Source: Pontimicrobium sp. SW4
GTDB lineage: Bacteria > Bacteroidota > Bacteroidia > Flavobacteriales > Flavobacteriaceae
DNA: 64,000 bases
Assembly (NCBI RefSeq): GCF_039954625.1
Contig: NZ_CP157199.1
Location: 496,001 to 560,000, forward strand
Reading direction: 5' to 3'
How positions within the stretch are numbered: the stretch's first letter is position 1; the number at the start of each line of letters is the position of its first letter. The translations under genes were made by a program, and so were the position numbers. A model generated the notes under the pieces. The model was not told where the DNA came from. It searched no databases and saw only the letters and a list, made by a program, of their open reading frames with translations. Shown here piece after piece: positions 47,081 to 55,323 of the stretch.

Positions 47081-48520
47081 TTAATATTTTATACAAACAT
47101 TCTTAGCCTCAGTAAAAAACCGAAGCGCTTCAAAACCACCTTCACGACCAACTCCAGAATCTTTTACACCACCAAAAGGTGTACGTAAATCTCGCATCAG
47201 CCACGTGTTTACCCAAACGATTCCTACTTGTAATTGATTGGTCATTCTCATAGTTCGCTTTAGATCATTACTCCATAATGTGGCCGACAAACCATACTTG
47301 ACTTTATTTGCCATTTGCAATACTTCGTCTTCGTTATTAAAAGGCATTATGGTAACAACAGGACCAAATATTTCTTCCTGATTCACACGACATTCATTAG
47401 TTTGAATTTCAATAATTGTTGGCTCCATATAGTAACCATTTTCATAACCTTCAACGGTTACTTTGTTTCCACCACATAATACTGTTCCACCTTCTTCTTT
47501 TGCAATGTCAACATAACTCAACACTTTATCCAAATGAGCTTTAGAAACCAATGCTCCGATTTTTGTTTTTTCATTTGATGGATGCCCAACGTTCATGTTT
47601 TTAACTCGCTGAACAAAATCGGCTTTAAATTGTTCATAAATAGATTTTTCAACAAAAATTCGGCTGCCACACAAGCAGATTTGTCCTTGATTAGCAAACG
47701 AAGAGCGAACAGTTGTTTTAAGCATATTGTCATAATCGCAATCGGCAAATATGATGTTTGGATTTTTACCACCAAGCTCTAGAGATAGTTTTTTAAACAT
47801 TGGAGCTGCGACTTTTGCAATATGCGCACCAGTTGTAGTGCCACCTGTAAAACTAATGGCTTTAATGTCTGGATGTTCCACAATAGCTTGCCCTGTAGAT
47901 GTTCCTAAACCATGAACAATGTTCAATACACCTTTTGGTAAGCCTGCCTCATTACAAATTTTACCTAATAAATAAGCTGTCATTGGTGTGACTTCACTAG
48001 GTTTGGCAACCACACAGTTTCCTGCTGCAATAGCTGGTGCGATTTTCCAAGTAAATAAATAGAGTGGTAGGTTCCAAGGACTAATACAACCTACGACACC
48101 AATGGGTTGACGTAAGGTGTAATTTATGGCTTGGTGACCAACACTTTCATGACTTTCACTAGCAAATTGCGTTATGGCATTAGCAAAAAAACGAAAATTA
48201 CTTGATGCTCTTGGTATATCTATTGCTCTGGCTAACCAAATAGGTTTCCCATTGTCTTTGCTTTCTGCTTCAGCTAATCTATCAAGATTAGTTTCGATAA
48301 GCTCTGAAATTTTGAGCATGATTCTACTTCGTTCTTCCAGAGTGGTTTGACTCCACTGCTTAAAAGCAGTTTTGGCACTTTGATAAGCTAGTTCAATGTC
48401 CTCTTTGGTTGAATTTGGAATTTGACTATACACTTCTCCATTTGACGGATTGTAGTTGTCTAACCAATCATTTTGTATTGGATTGTGAAAATTGCCGTTT
48501 ATGTAGTTTTGGATGTTCAT
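47081..48520 (-). CDS. nbaE: 2-aminomuconate 6-semialdehyde dehydrogenase
   Basis: 479-residue NAD-dependent aldehyde dehydrogenase. The catalytic Cys lies in NQGQICLCGSR, the Glu in LELGGKNPN, and the late VEXX-type FGGVKDSGVGREGG block is typical. Its place between the RidA-type deaminase and the rest of the kynurenine genes fits the oxidation of 2-aminomuconate semialdehyde to 2-aminomuconate. The family alone would also allow other aldehydes. Start overlaps the ridA-type gene by one base. Confidence 0.9.
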   Translation of the reverse strand: MNIQNYINGNFHNPIQNDWLDNYNPSNGEVYSQIPNSTKEDIELAYQSAKTAFKQWSQTTLEERSRIMLKISELIETNLDRLAEAESKDNGKPIWLARAIDIPRASSNFRFFANAITQFASESHESVGHQAINYTLRQPIGVVGCISPWNLPLYLFTWKIAPAIAAGNCVVAKPSEVTPMTAYLLGKICNEAGLPKGVLNIVHGLGTSTGQAIVEHPDIKAISFTGGTTTGAHIAKVAAPMFKKLSLELGGKNPNIIFADCDYDNMLKTTVRSSFANQGQICLCGSRIFVEKSIYEQFKADFVQRVKNMNVGHPSNEKTKIGALVSKAHLDKVLSYVDIAKEEGGTVLCGGNKVTVEGYENGYYMEPTIIEIQTNECRVNQEEIFGPVVTIMPFNNEDEVLQMANKVKYGLSATLWSNDLKRTMRMTNQLQVGIVWVNTWLMRDLRTPFGGVKDSGVGREGGFEALRFFTEAKNVCIKY

Positions 48521-48921
48521 TAGTCTTTTTTATATGCCATTACCTTAATCTCAACCACTAAGTCGGGATGAGGTAATTGGTGTACCGCAACCGTAGTTCT
48601 AGCTGGTCCAGTTTCAGCATTAAAAAATTCAGCATAGGCTTTATTGTAACCTGCAAAGTCATTCATATTAACAAGAAAAGAAGTTACATCTACTACATCA
48701 CTCATGGATGCACCAGCACTTTTTAAGTTCTTTTCAATATTTTGCAAAACTTCACGAGTTTGAACTTCAATATTCAAGCGTTTTGTTCCCATGTCGTCAA
48801 TAATATCAACTCCTGCAATAGTGTTGTCTGCACGACGAGAGCTTGTGCCTGATATGAAAATAAAATCTCCAGCTCTTCTATTATGTGGATAGGCCCCTCT
48901 TGGTGTTACTTTGTCACTCAT
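48520..48921 (-). CDS. nbaF: 2-aminomuconate deaminase (RidA/YjgF family)
   Basis: 133-residue single-domain RidA-fold protein. It carries [11 protein letters not shown], the GPARTTVAV block with the substrate-binding Arg, and [11 protein letters not shown]. Its context fits hydrolysis of 2-aminomuconate to 4-oxalocrotonate and ammonia, as for AmnD/NbaF-type proteins. The family also has a broad enamine-damage role, but the position between kmo and the dehydrogenase favours the pathway enzyme. Confidence 0.9.
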   Translation of the reverse strand: MSDKVTPRGAYPHNRRAGDFIFISGTSSRRADNTIAGVDIIDDMGTKRLNIEVQTREVLQNIEKNLKSAGASMSDVVDVTSFLVNMNDFAGYNKAYAEFFNAETGPARTTVAVHQLPHPDLVVEIKVMAYKKD

Positions 48922-48926
48922 AGTTT

Positions 48927-50327
48927 TTATTTTAATCCAGCAATTCTATCATCTTCTAGAATTGCTTCGGTTTGTTGTTTTACTTTTTCTAATATACTTT
49001 TTAAATCACCATTAGTATCAATCTCACCATCTGAAAGCATATTCAATATGGCTTTATCTTGTGCACGACCTCTTAACAAAGCGTCTCTGTAGTTTATATC
49101 TTCATTAAAAGTCACTAATGAATACTTTGAAGAATATTCATTAGGAAAATTCTTTTCTAAAGCCATTTCTAATTTACGTTTTTCTTGAAATATTGCGTTG
49201 GATACATGGTCTTTCATTTCATGAAAATTATCGATGGCTAAATCTGCAATGGCATCAGTATCTTTTTTACGTGATTTTTCGTAGGTCGTAAAAATGTCTT
49301 CCCAATTATCTAGACCTTGGTCAAGCACTTTGTCAAATTCTACGACGTCTTCAAATGAGGCATTCATACCTTGACCATAAAAAGGCACAATGGCATGTGC
49401 TGCATCTCCCATTAAAAGAGTATTTCCTTTATAATGCCAAGGCGAACATTTTACAGTGCCTAAGGCTGCTGTTGGGTTTTCAAAGAAGTCGTCAACTAAA
49501 TTAGGCATGAGTTCTAAAGCATCTGGAAATTCTTTTTTAAAGAATTCTGTTACGATTTTATGAGTTGTGAGATTGTTGAAATTATACGCACCTTCATCAT
49601 GGCTCAAAAATAGCGTGACTGTAAAACTTCCATCTAAATTAGGCAAGGCAATAAGCATAAAATCGCCTCTTGGCCAAATATGCAATGCATTTTTATAAGT
49701 TTTATAACCGCCTTCTTTTGCTGGTAGAATACTTAACTCTTTGTAACCATGTGTTAGATAGTCTTGCGAAAAACTAAATAAAAACTTTTTACCTAAGTAG
49801 TAACTTTTGCGCATTGCTGAACCAGCACCATCTGTTGCAATGATGATATCAGCATCTTCTACAAATTCTGAATTACCATCATAATCTTTAAACAACGCTG
49901 TGGTTTTTTCAAAATCAACCGATTTACATTTTCTATTAAAATGGATAGTGACATTTTTATGTTTTTCGGCTTCAGTGAGCAATAAACCATTGAGTTCTCC
50001 TCGAGAGATGGAATTGATGTATTCATGATCTCTACCACTATAATTAGACATGAAAGTATTGCCTTCTTTATCGTGAAGCATACGACCATTCATTGGAATG
50101 CAGAGTGCTTTTACTTTATTTTCAATACCTACCAATTTCATAGCTTTATTACCACGATCTGAAAACGCTAAATTAATCGAACGTCCCGCAGAGATGTCTA
50201 CTTTTCGTAAATCTGGACGCATTTCGTAAACGGTTACATTATAACCTCTTTGACCTAAACGAAGTGCTAGTAAACTTCCGCATAGTCCAGCTCCAATAAT
50301 GAGTATGTTTTGTTTTTTTTCTTTCAT
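48927..50327 (-). CDS. kmo: Kynurenine 3-monooxygenase
   Basis: 466-residue FAD monooxygenase that hydroxylates kynurenine at C3 with NADPH. FAD motif [14 protein letters not shown] near the N-terminus, the DG motif [12 protein letters not shown], and the [21 protein letters not shown] block are all present. The ATG at 50327 is preferred. An in-frame ATG at 50336 lies inside the GTCATTCC end of the neighbouring repeat element and would add three residues. The gene stands 5 bp before the deaminase gene. Confidence 0.95.
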   Translation of the reverse strand: MKEKKQNILIIGAGLCGSLLALRLGQRGYNVTVYEMRPDLRKVDISAGRSINLAFSDRGNKAMKLVGIENKVKALCIPMNGRMLHDKEGNTFMSNYSGRDHEYINSISRGELNGLLLTEAEKHKNVTIHFNRKCKSVDFEKTTALFKDYDGNSEFVEDADIIIATDGAGSAMRKSYYLGKKFLFSFSQDYLTHGYKELSILPAKEGGYKTYKNALHIWPRGDFMLIALPNLDGSFTVTLFLSHDEGAYNFNNLTTHKIVTEFFKKEFPDALELMPNLVDDFFENPTAALGTVKCSPWHYKGNTLLMGDAAHAIVPFYGQGMNASFEDVVEFDKVLDQGLDNWEDIFTTYEKSRKKDTDAIADLAIDNFHEMKDHVSNAIFQEKRKLEMALEKNFPNEYSSKYSLVTFNEDINYRDALLRGRAQDKAILNMLSDGEIDTNGDLKSILEKVKQQTEAILEDDRIAGLK

Positions 50328-50331
50328 TTTT

Positions 50332-50404
50332 GTCATTCCTGCGAAGGCAGGAATCTACTTTTAGTTTTTAATTATGATGGATTCCGCATCAAGTGCGGAA
50401 TGAC
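50332..50404. repeat. Short inverted-repeat element between kynU and kmo
   Basis: Outer arms GTCATTCC and GGAATGAC are perfect inverted repeats. Each side also holds its own palindrome: CCTGCGAAGGCAGG on the left and CCGCATCAAGTGCGG on the right (near-perfect). The element fills the gap between the kynU stop and the kmo start and is the kind of repeat often scattered between genes in Bacteroidota. Confidence 0.85.
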
Positions 50405-50407
50405 AAC

Positions 50408-51676
50408 TCAGTTTAATATTTTCTTTAATTTTTCAACCATTCTGTAAACATCTTCAAAACTATTGTATAAAGGTACTGGAGCACATCTTATCACATTTGG
50501 TTCTCGCCAATCTGTAATGATATGAGTATCAGTTAGTTTTTGATGTAAACTTTTATCAGCATCTTTAACTTGTATTGATAATTGACAACCTCGTTCGTCT
50601 GGATTTGAAGGCGTAATAATCTTTATTTTATCATTTTTCAGTTCATTAATCAAGAACTCAAAATAACCAGTAAGCTTTTTAGACTTTTCTCTTAAAGCAT
50701 CCATTCCAACATCATTAAACATATCTAGCGATGCTTTAATAGCAGCCATAGATAGAATAGGAGGATTACTTAATTGCCAACCTTCGGCACCAGGAATAAT
50801 ATCGAGTGGTTGACGCATATTAAATCGTGTCGATTTGTTATGGCTCCACCAACCTGCAAAGCGCTTTAAATTTTTATTATGTGCATGTTTTTCATGTACA
50901 AATAAACCAGCTAAGCTTCCAGGACCAGAGTTTAAGTATTTATAAGTGCACCAAGCAGCAAAATCAACACCTGAATCATGTAACTCAGGTTGAATATTTC
51001 CAGCACCATGAGCGAGGTCAATTCCAACCATACAGTTTTTAGAATGACCAAGTTCTGCAATGCGTTTTAAGTTAAGATATTGTCCTGTATAATAGTTGAC
51101 ACCTCCAATTAAAAGCAATGCTATTTCATCTCCTTGGTCTTCAAGAATATTTTCTAAATCTTCTATTCGTAATAATTCTTCACCTTGTCTGGGTTTCCAT
51201 TCAATCAATCCTTCGTTAGCATCAAAACCATGAAACTCTAATTGTGTTTGTACAGCATACCTATCTGATGGAAATGCATCACTTTCAATCACTATTTTGT
51301 ATTTGGTTTTTGTTGGTTGATAAAAGGATACCATTAACAAATGGAGATTTGTGGTAAGGGTATTCATAATGACCACTTCAATTGGTTTCGCACCGACAAT
51401 TTTTGCCATAGAATTGGTTAAATACTCATGATATGGCATCCAAGGATTTTTTGCTTCAAAGTGACCTTCTACACCTAAATTCGCCCAATCTTCTAGCTCT
51501 TGATTTATATATTTTTTTGTTGATTTTGGCTGTAAACCGAGAGAATTTCCGGTAAAATACAACCAATTATTCCCTTCTTTATCTTTAGGAACGTGAAATT
51601 GATTTCTATAAGAAGCAAGTGAATCATTTTGATCTTGTTGCTTAGCATATTCAAGACCTAGTTTATAGTTGAACAA
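50408..51676 (-). CDS. kynU: Kynureninase
   Basis: 422-residue PLP enzyme that cleaves kynurenine or 3-hydroxykynurenine to (3-hydroxy)anthranilate and alanine. The PLP lysine lies in CTYKYLNSGPGSLAG, and DLAHGAGN with WWSHNKSTRF are family blocks. The length matches bacterial KynU. It is the first gene of the minus-strand kynurenine cluster. Confidence 0.96.
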   Translation of the reverse strand: MFNYKLGLEYAKQQDQNDSLASYRNQFHVPKDKEGNNWLYFTGNSLGLQPKSTKKYINQELEDWANLGVEGHFEAKNPWMPYHEYLTNSMAKIVGAKPIEVVIMNTLTTNLHLLMVSFYQPTKTKYKIVIESDAFPSDRYAVQTQLEFHGFDANEGLIEWKPRQGEELLRIEDLENILEDQGDEIALLLIGGVNYYTGQYLNLKRIAELGHSKNCMVGIDLAHGAGNIQPELHDSGVDFAAWCTYKYLNSGPGSLAGLFVHEKHAHNKNLKRFAGWWSHNKSTRFNMRQPLDIIPGAEGWQLSNPPILSMAAIKASLDMFNDVGMDALREKSKKLTGYFEFLINELKNDKIKIITPSNPDERGCQLSIQVKDADKSLHQKLTDTHIITDWREPNVIRCAPVPLYNSFEDVYRMVEKLKKILN

Positions 51677-51745
51677 AGTAAAATATTTTGGTTTTACCCA
51701 AAAATAGGAAAATTTGAAAGATTTTTCACTTGGTTATAGCGTTAA

Positions 51746-52417
51746 TTATTCGTCTAATTCGACCTTAACATTTCTGATTAAAAGATTTCTATCACTTGCG
51801 CTTCTTTTATGGTCTTGAGCGACTTTAATACCATTATAATCACTATAGTTTTCAAAAGTATTTGAAATGGTTGGTTCTGGAGCGTTACCTCTCCTAAAAC
51901 TCCACTCTCTAATAATATAATCGTCGTCAAAATAAATGTCGTACGCATCTCCAGGTGTATAACCACCTTCGCTGGAATAGGTAATTATCAATTTATTAAG
52001 CTCTTCTTGTTTTACAGGAGATGTAGCTTTTTCAGGCTCCGAAATTGTTGTGCCTTCATCCCAAATCAATTGAAATGGAATTAAAGCCCAAAACTTATCA
52101 TTAATAAACCCTCTATCGGCTTTTAAGGCCACAGAATCCATATTACTTCTATTGTACTCTAAAACTTCATCATTACGAGTTAATTTAATATCATTCGTTT
52201 TAGGATTCCATACCCATGAACGACCACTGTTTGGATCCTCTAAAGTACCTCCAAAGGTAAATGCGAAGGTTTTTACACTATCCCAGTTTTCATAGCCATG
52301 CGCATTGGCAATTTTTTCTGCGACGGTTAATTTTTTAGCAACAGGTTCTTTTTTTTCTTCAGCTTGTTTGCAGGAAGAAAATATAATTAGAAACGAAAGG
52401 AGGAATAACTTTTTCAT
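51746..52417 (-). CDS. Hypothetical lipoprotein
   Basis: 223-residue product with a lipoprotein signal ending FSSC (about residue 15). I do not recognise the family. The mature part is beta-rich and contains the blocks VAEKIANAHGYENWDSVK and PGDAYDIYFDDDYIIREW, reminiscent of outer-membrane lipoprotein-sorting-like (LolA/LppX-fold) domains; this is a guess from strand pattern only. The ATG at 52417 fits the signal; an upstream in-frame ATG at 52441 does not. Confidence 0.6.
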   Translation of the reverse strand: MKKLFLLSFLIIFSSCKQAEEKKEPVAKKLTVAEKIANAHGYENWDSVKTFAFTFGGTLEDPNSGRSWVWNPKTNDIKLTRNDEVLEYNRSNMDSVALKADRGFINDKFWALIPFQLIWDEGTTISEPEKATSPVKQEELNKLIITYSSEGGYTPGDAYDIYFDDDYIIREWSFRRGNAPEPTISNTFENYSDYNGIKVAQDHKRSASDRNLLIRNVKVELDE

Positions 52418-52444
52418 GTGATAGTATTTATTGTTTTTCAACGG

Positions 52445-52508
52445 TCACATGTAACATCTATAATATTTTTATTAAATATTAGAAATTTAGTATAGATGTT
52501 TCATGTGG
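52445..52508. repeat. Inverted repeat between divergent genes
   Basis: Arms TCACATGTAACATCTATA and TATAGATGTTTCATGTGG pair at 16 of 18 positions around a 28-nt A/T loop. It lies between the divergently transcribed lipoprotein and methyltransferase genes. Could be an operator or a cruciform; no protein binding site is recognised. Confidence 0.6.
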
Positions 52509-52583
52509 TTGGATTTTCATCAAAAATAAGAAACTAAACACAATTAATTTAGAAATCTTATTTTAGAAGCTCAATTTTGGCTA

Positions 52584-53384
52584 ATGACAACTTATAAAAA
52601 ATATTTCGAAGTTAATAAAGATACGTGGAATGAAAAGGTTAAAGTTCATGCTAAAAGTGCTATGTATGATATAGAGGCCTTTAAAAAAGGGAATTCTTCT
52701 TTAATGCCTTATGAATTAAATGCTTTGGGAGATGTGAAAAATAAATCTATGTTGCATTTACAATGTCATTTTGGTCAAGACACCTTAAGTTGGAGTAGGT
52801 TAGGAGCGAAGTGTGTTGGAGTGGATTTAAGTGATGAAGGCATAAAATTGGCGAAACAACTTAATGGTGAATTAAACTTAGACGCTGAATTTATTTGCTG
52901 TAATGTTTTGGAAACATATATATACGTCAAGGAAACTTTTGATATCGTTTTTACAAGCTATGGTGTTATTGGTTGGCTGCCAGATTTAAAACCTTGGGGT
53001 AAAATGATTGCCGAAAGACTTAAACCAGGAGGCGTTTTTTATATGGTAGAATTTCACCCAATTGTGTGGATGTTTGATTACGCAAATGGTAAACAAGAAA
53101 TGAAATATGGCTACATGCAAGATGAGGTGATTTATGAAGAGTATGAAGGTACTTATGCTAATCAGGATTCAAAAATGATTAGTAAAGAATATGGATGGAA
53201 TCATGGATTGAGTGAGGTCATTAATGTGCTTACAGAAGCTGGCTTACATATAGACCATTTAAACGAATACAATGAAAGTCCATATAATGTATTACCAGAT
53301 TTGGTTAAAACCGAATCAGGAATGTATACCACTAAAGACCAATTATATCCTTTAATTTTTGAGTTAAAGGCGAGAAAAATTTGA
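52584..53384 (+). CDS. Class I SAM-dependent methyltransferase
   Basis: 266-residue protein of the small-molecule methyltransferase-11/25 type. SAM region MLHLQCHFGQDTLSWSR, acidic VGVDLSDEGIKLA, and the DIVFTSYGVIGWLPDL block are visible; then LKPGGVFYMVEFHPIVW. The substrate is not evident. The stop codon lies 3 bp before the multi-stem element that follows. Confidence 0.88.
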   Translation: MTTYKKYFEVNKDTWNEKVKVHAKSAMYDIEAFKKGNSSLMPYELNALGDVKNKSMLHLQCHFGQDTLSWSRLGAKCVGVDLSDEGIKLAKQLNGELNLDAEFICCNVLETYIYVKETFDIVFTSYGVIGWLPDLKPWGKMIAERLKPGGVFYMVEFHPIVWMFDYANGKQEMKYGYMQDEVIYEEYEGTYANQDSKMISKEYGWNHGLSEVINVLTEAGLHIDHLNEYNESPYNVLPDLVKTESGMYTTKDQLYPLIFELKARKI

Positions 53385-53386
53385 GA

Positions 53387-53679
53387 AGTTCGTTTAACGT
53401 CCACTGTGTATGGCGTAGTGAGGCGCGCCTCACGGAGAGCCATAATTGCGCCTCATTCGCTATACACGCTGATGTGTGTAGTTTCGTGAGGAGTTCTCGT
53501 AGACTCGAATAAATATACAATTAATTTGGCGAGGTGCAATTAACAGTGGACGATGGTATGTAATTAGTAGAAAGGAAGCGTTTGCAAAACGCGATTCTAC
53601 GTGCCGCAGGCAATTACATACCATTGTTTTTACGGATATGCGCCGTTTTAATGACTTATATCCGACGTTAAACGAAGTT
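53387..53679. repeat. GC-richer multi-stem element bounded by inverted repeats, no gene
   Basis: This 372-bp gap (53385-53756) holds no convincing gene. Its main part is bounded by perfect 13-nt inverted repeats TTCGTTTAACGTC (53389-53401) and GACGTTAAACGAA (53664-53676). Within it are nested stems: CGTCCACTGT (53398-53407) with ACAGTGGACG (53543-53552), ATGGTATGTAATT (53553-53565) with AATTACATACCAT (53612-53624), CGGATAT (53633-53639) with ATATCCG (53658-53664), and a palindrome GTGAGGCGCGCCTCAC (53418-53433). The composition is richer in G and C than the flanks. The ends GTTTAAC and GTTAAAC match the RYYYAAC / GTTRRRY core sites of integron attC recombination sites, though it is much longer than a usual attC. 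Confidence 0.75.
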
Positions 53680-53756
53680 ATCGTTTTTTTATGAGAAAGT
53701 CAATGTTTAAAATAGCTTCCGCAATAGTTGAAAAAGGTTCCTGTTTCCAAAGGAAT

Positions 53757-54437
53757 TTAATGTTTCTCTTTTAATAAGTGAGGAAACTTTTGCTTAAAAC
53801 GATTTAATCTTGGTATAGAAATACGTTGTATATAGGGGTTGTCTGGATTTAGACGTTCGTAATCTTGATGATAATCTTCGCCAACCCAAAATTTTTGAAA
53901 AGGCATAATTTCGGCAGCAATGCGTTTATCGAGTTTTTTTGCTAAAGCTTCTTTCTTTTGAATAATAACTTGCTTTTGATCTTCATTTTGATAAAAAATA
54001 ATGGAACGATATTGTGAGCCAATATCTGGTCCTTGTCCATTAACTTGAGTGACATTTTGAGAGCCAAAATACACATCAACTAATATAGCAAAACTTACAA
54101 TTTTTGGGTCGTAAATAATCTCAACAGCTTCGGCATGACCAGTTTTTCCTGTATTACTGGACTCATACGTTGGATTTAATGTGTGTCCACCAGAATAACC
54201 AGAAATAGATTCTTTAACTCCTTTTACGCTTTCATAAACTGCTTCAACACACCAAAAACAGCCACTAGCAAAATAGGCTCTTGCTAAACCATCTTGTAAA
54301 GGAACTTCTATAGGGTCAGCTGTCATTAACCCTTGTTCTATTTTACTTTTATTAGATGTTGCTACTGTTTTTTGCTGCGCATTATTCTGGCAACTAAATA
54401 ATAATGCAATTGAAAACGAGAGAATTAATGATTTCAT
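53757..54437 (-). CDS. msrA: Peptide-methionine (S)-S-oxide reductase, lipoprotein form
   Basis: 226-residue MsrA that repairs oxidised methionine. The catalytic Cys60 is in GCFWCVEAVYESVKGV (Cys63 nearby), followed by YSGGHTLNPTYE and HAEAVEIIYDP. A lipoprotein signal (LLFSC, Cys16) puts it outside the cytoplasm, so it would act on envelope proteins. The C-terminal block DYHQDYERLNP is standard. Confidence 0.95.
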   Translation of the reverse strand: MKSLILSFSIALLFSCQNNAQQKTVATSNKSKIEQGLMTADPIEVPLQDGLARAYFASGCFWCVEAVYESVKGVKESISGYSGGHTLNPTYESSNTGKTGHAEAVEIIYDPKIVSFAILVDVYFGSQNVTQVNGQGPDIGSQYRSIIFYQNEDQKQVIIQKKEALAKKLDKRIAAEIMPFQKFWVGEDYHQDYERLNPDNPYIQRISIPRLNRFKQKFPHLLKEKH

Positions 54438-54487
54438 TTTTTTTGTTTTTAACTATGTCGTTAAGTAACTAAAATAATTACACAATA

Positions 54488-54520
54488 AAAAAGCCTTTAA
54501 CAATCTGTTAAAGGCTTTTT
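54488..54520. terminator. Rho-independent terminator
   Basis: Stem AAAAAGCCTTTAACA / TGTTAAAGGCTTTTT around an ATC loop, T-rich on both sides. It follows the coiled-coil protein gene on the minus strand. Confidence 0.92.
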
Positions 54521-54541
54521 CTATGTTTTTTTGAATTCTAA

Positions 54542-55321
54542 TTATAATTTAGAAAACATTTTTTCCATTTTTGCTTTTTGCTCATTTGCTAAAACTTCGT
54601 CAACTAGAATACGACCACTATGTTCGTCCGTGATTATTTTTTTGCGAGAAGCAATTTCTGCTTGAACTTGAGGCGGAATTGTAAAGAAAGAACCTCCTGA
54701 GGCACCTCTTTCAATGGCAACAACAGCTAATCCGTTTTTTACATTTTCACGAATTCTTGAATACGCAAGAACTAATCTTTCTTCAATTGAAGTTTTGTAT
54801 TCTTCACTTTTCTTTAAAAGTGCTTGCTCTTCTTTTTCAGTTTCAGAAAGAATGGCATCTAATTCACCTTTTTTGTGTTTTAAATGTGTTTCTCTTTCTT
54901 TTAAACGAGATTTAGTTTCGTCTATAACTTCTTTTTTCTGCTCAATTTGAGCATTAAATTCTTTAATATGCTTTTCAGCCAATTGAATTTCTAATTCTTG
55001 AAATTCAGTTTCTTTAGTTAAAGAATTATATTCTCTGTTATTTCTAACATTTTTTTGTTGTTCAGAGTACTTTTTTATAAGTGCTTTTGCTTCTTCAATT
55101 AAGTTCTTTTTAGACTTAATTTGCTCACTTATATCCAAAAGACTGTCATCTAATTTTTGAAGTCTAGTTTTTAATCCTTCAACTTCATCTTCTAAATCAC
55201 GTACTTCTAAAGGAAGTTCTCCTCTTACATTTCTAATTTCGTCAACGCGAGAATCGATTAATTGTAAATCGTATAGCGCTCTTAATCGCTCTTCTACAGT
55301 AACTTCTTTCTTTTTAGCCAT
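54542..55321 (-). CDS. Coiled-coil protein of the C4-type zinc-ribbon family, with degenerate ribbon
   Basis: 259-residue protein. Residues about 28-185 form a long coiled coil. The C-terminal domain has the frame of the zf-RING_7/PF02591 zinc ribbon, GxxxGGSFFTIPPQVQAEI ... HSGRILVD, but the four expected cysteines are Ser208, Ser211, Asp232 and Ser235. The gene is 2 bp downstream of the Nif3-family gene, a pairing that is common in bacteria. The fold may be kept without zinc. Function unknown. Confidence 0.88.
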   Translation of the reverse strand: MAKKKEVTVEERLRALYDLQLIDSRVDEIRNVRGELPLEVRDLEDEVEGLKTRLQKLDDSLLDISEQIKSKKNLIEEAKALIKKYSEQQKNVRNNREYNSLTKETEFQELEIQLAEKHIKEFNAQIEQKKEVIDETKSRLKERETHLKHKKGELDAILSETEKEEQALLKKSEEYKTSIEERLVLAYSRIRENVKNGLAVVAIERGASGGSFFTIPPQVQAEIASRKKIITDEHSGRILVDEVLANEQKAKMEKMFSKL

Positions 55322-55323
55322 GC

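Noticed and set aside
50328..50336. ATG at 50336 as the kmo start
   Set aside because: The codon is part of the repeat end GTCATTCC, and the next ATG at 50327 directly precedes the conserved FAD-binding strand.
53201..53520. Two minus-strand frames running from the methyltransferase gene into the multi-stem element
   Set aside because: They consist of antisense methyltransferase sequence joined to palindromic DNA and have no recognisable protein features.
53387..53679. The multi-stem element as an insertion sequence
   Set aside because: No transposase frame, no target-site duplication clearly visible at the ends, and a nested-stem layout unlike an IS.
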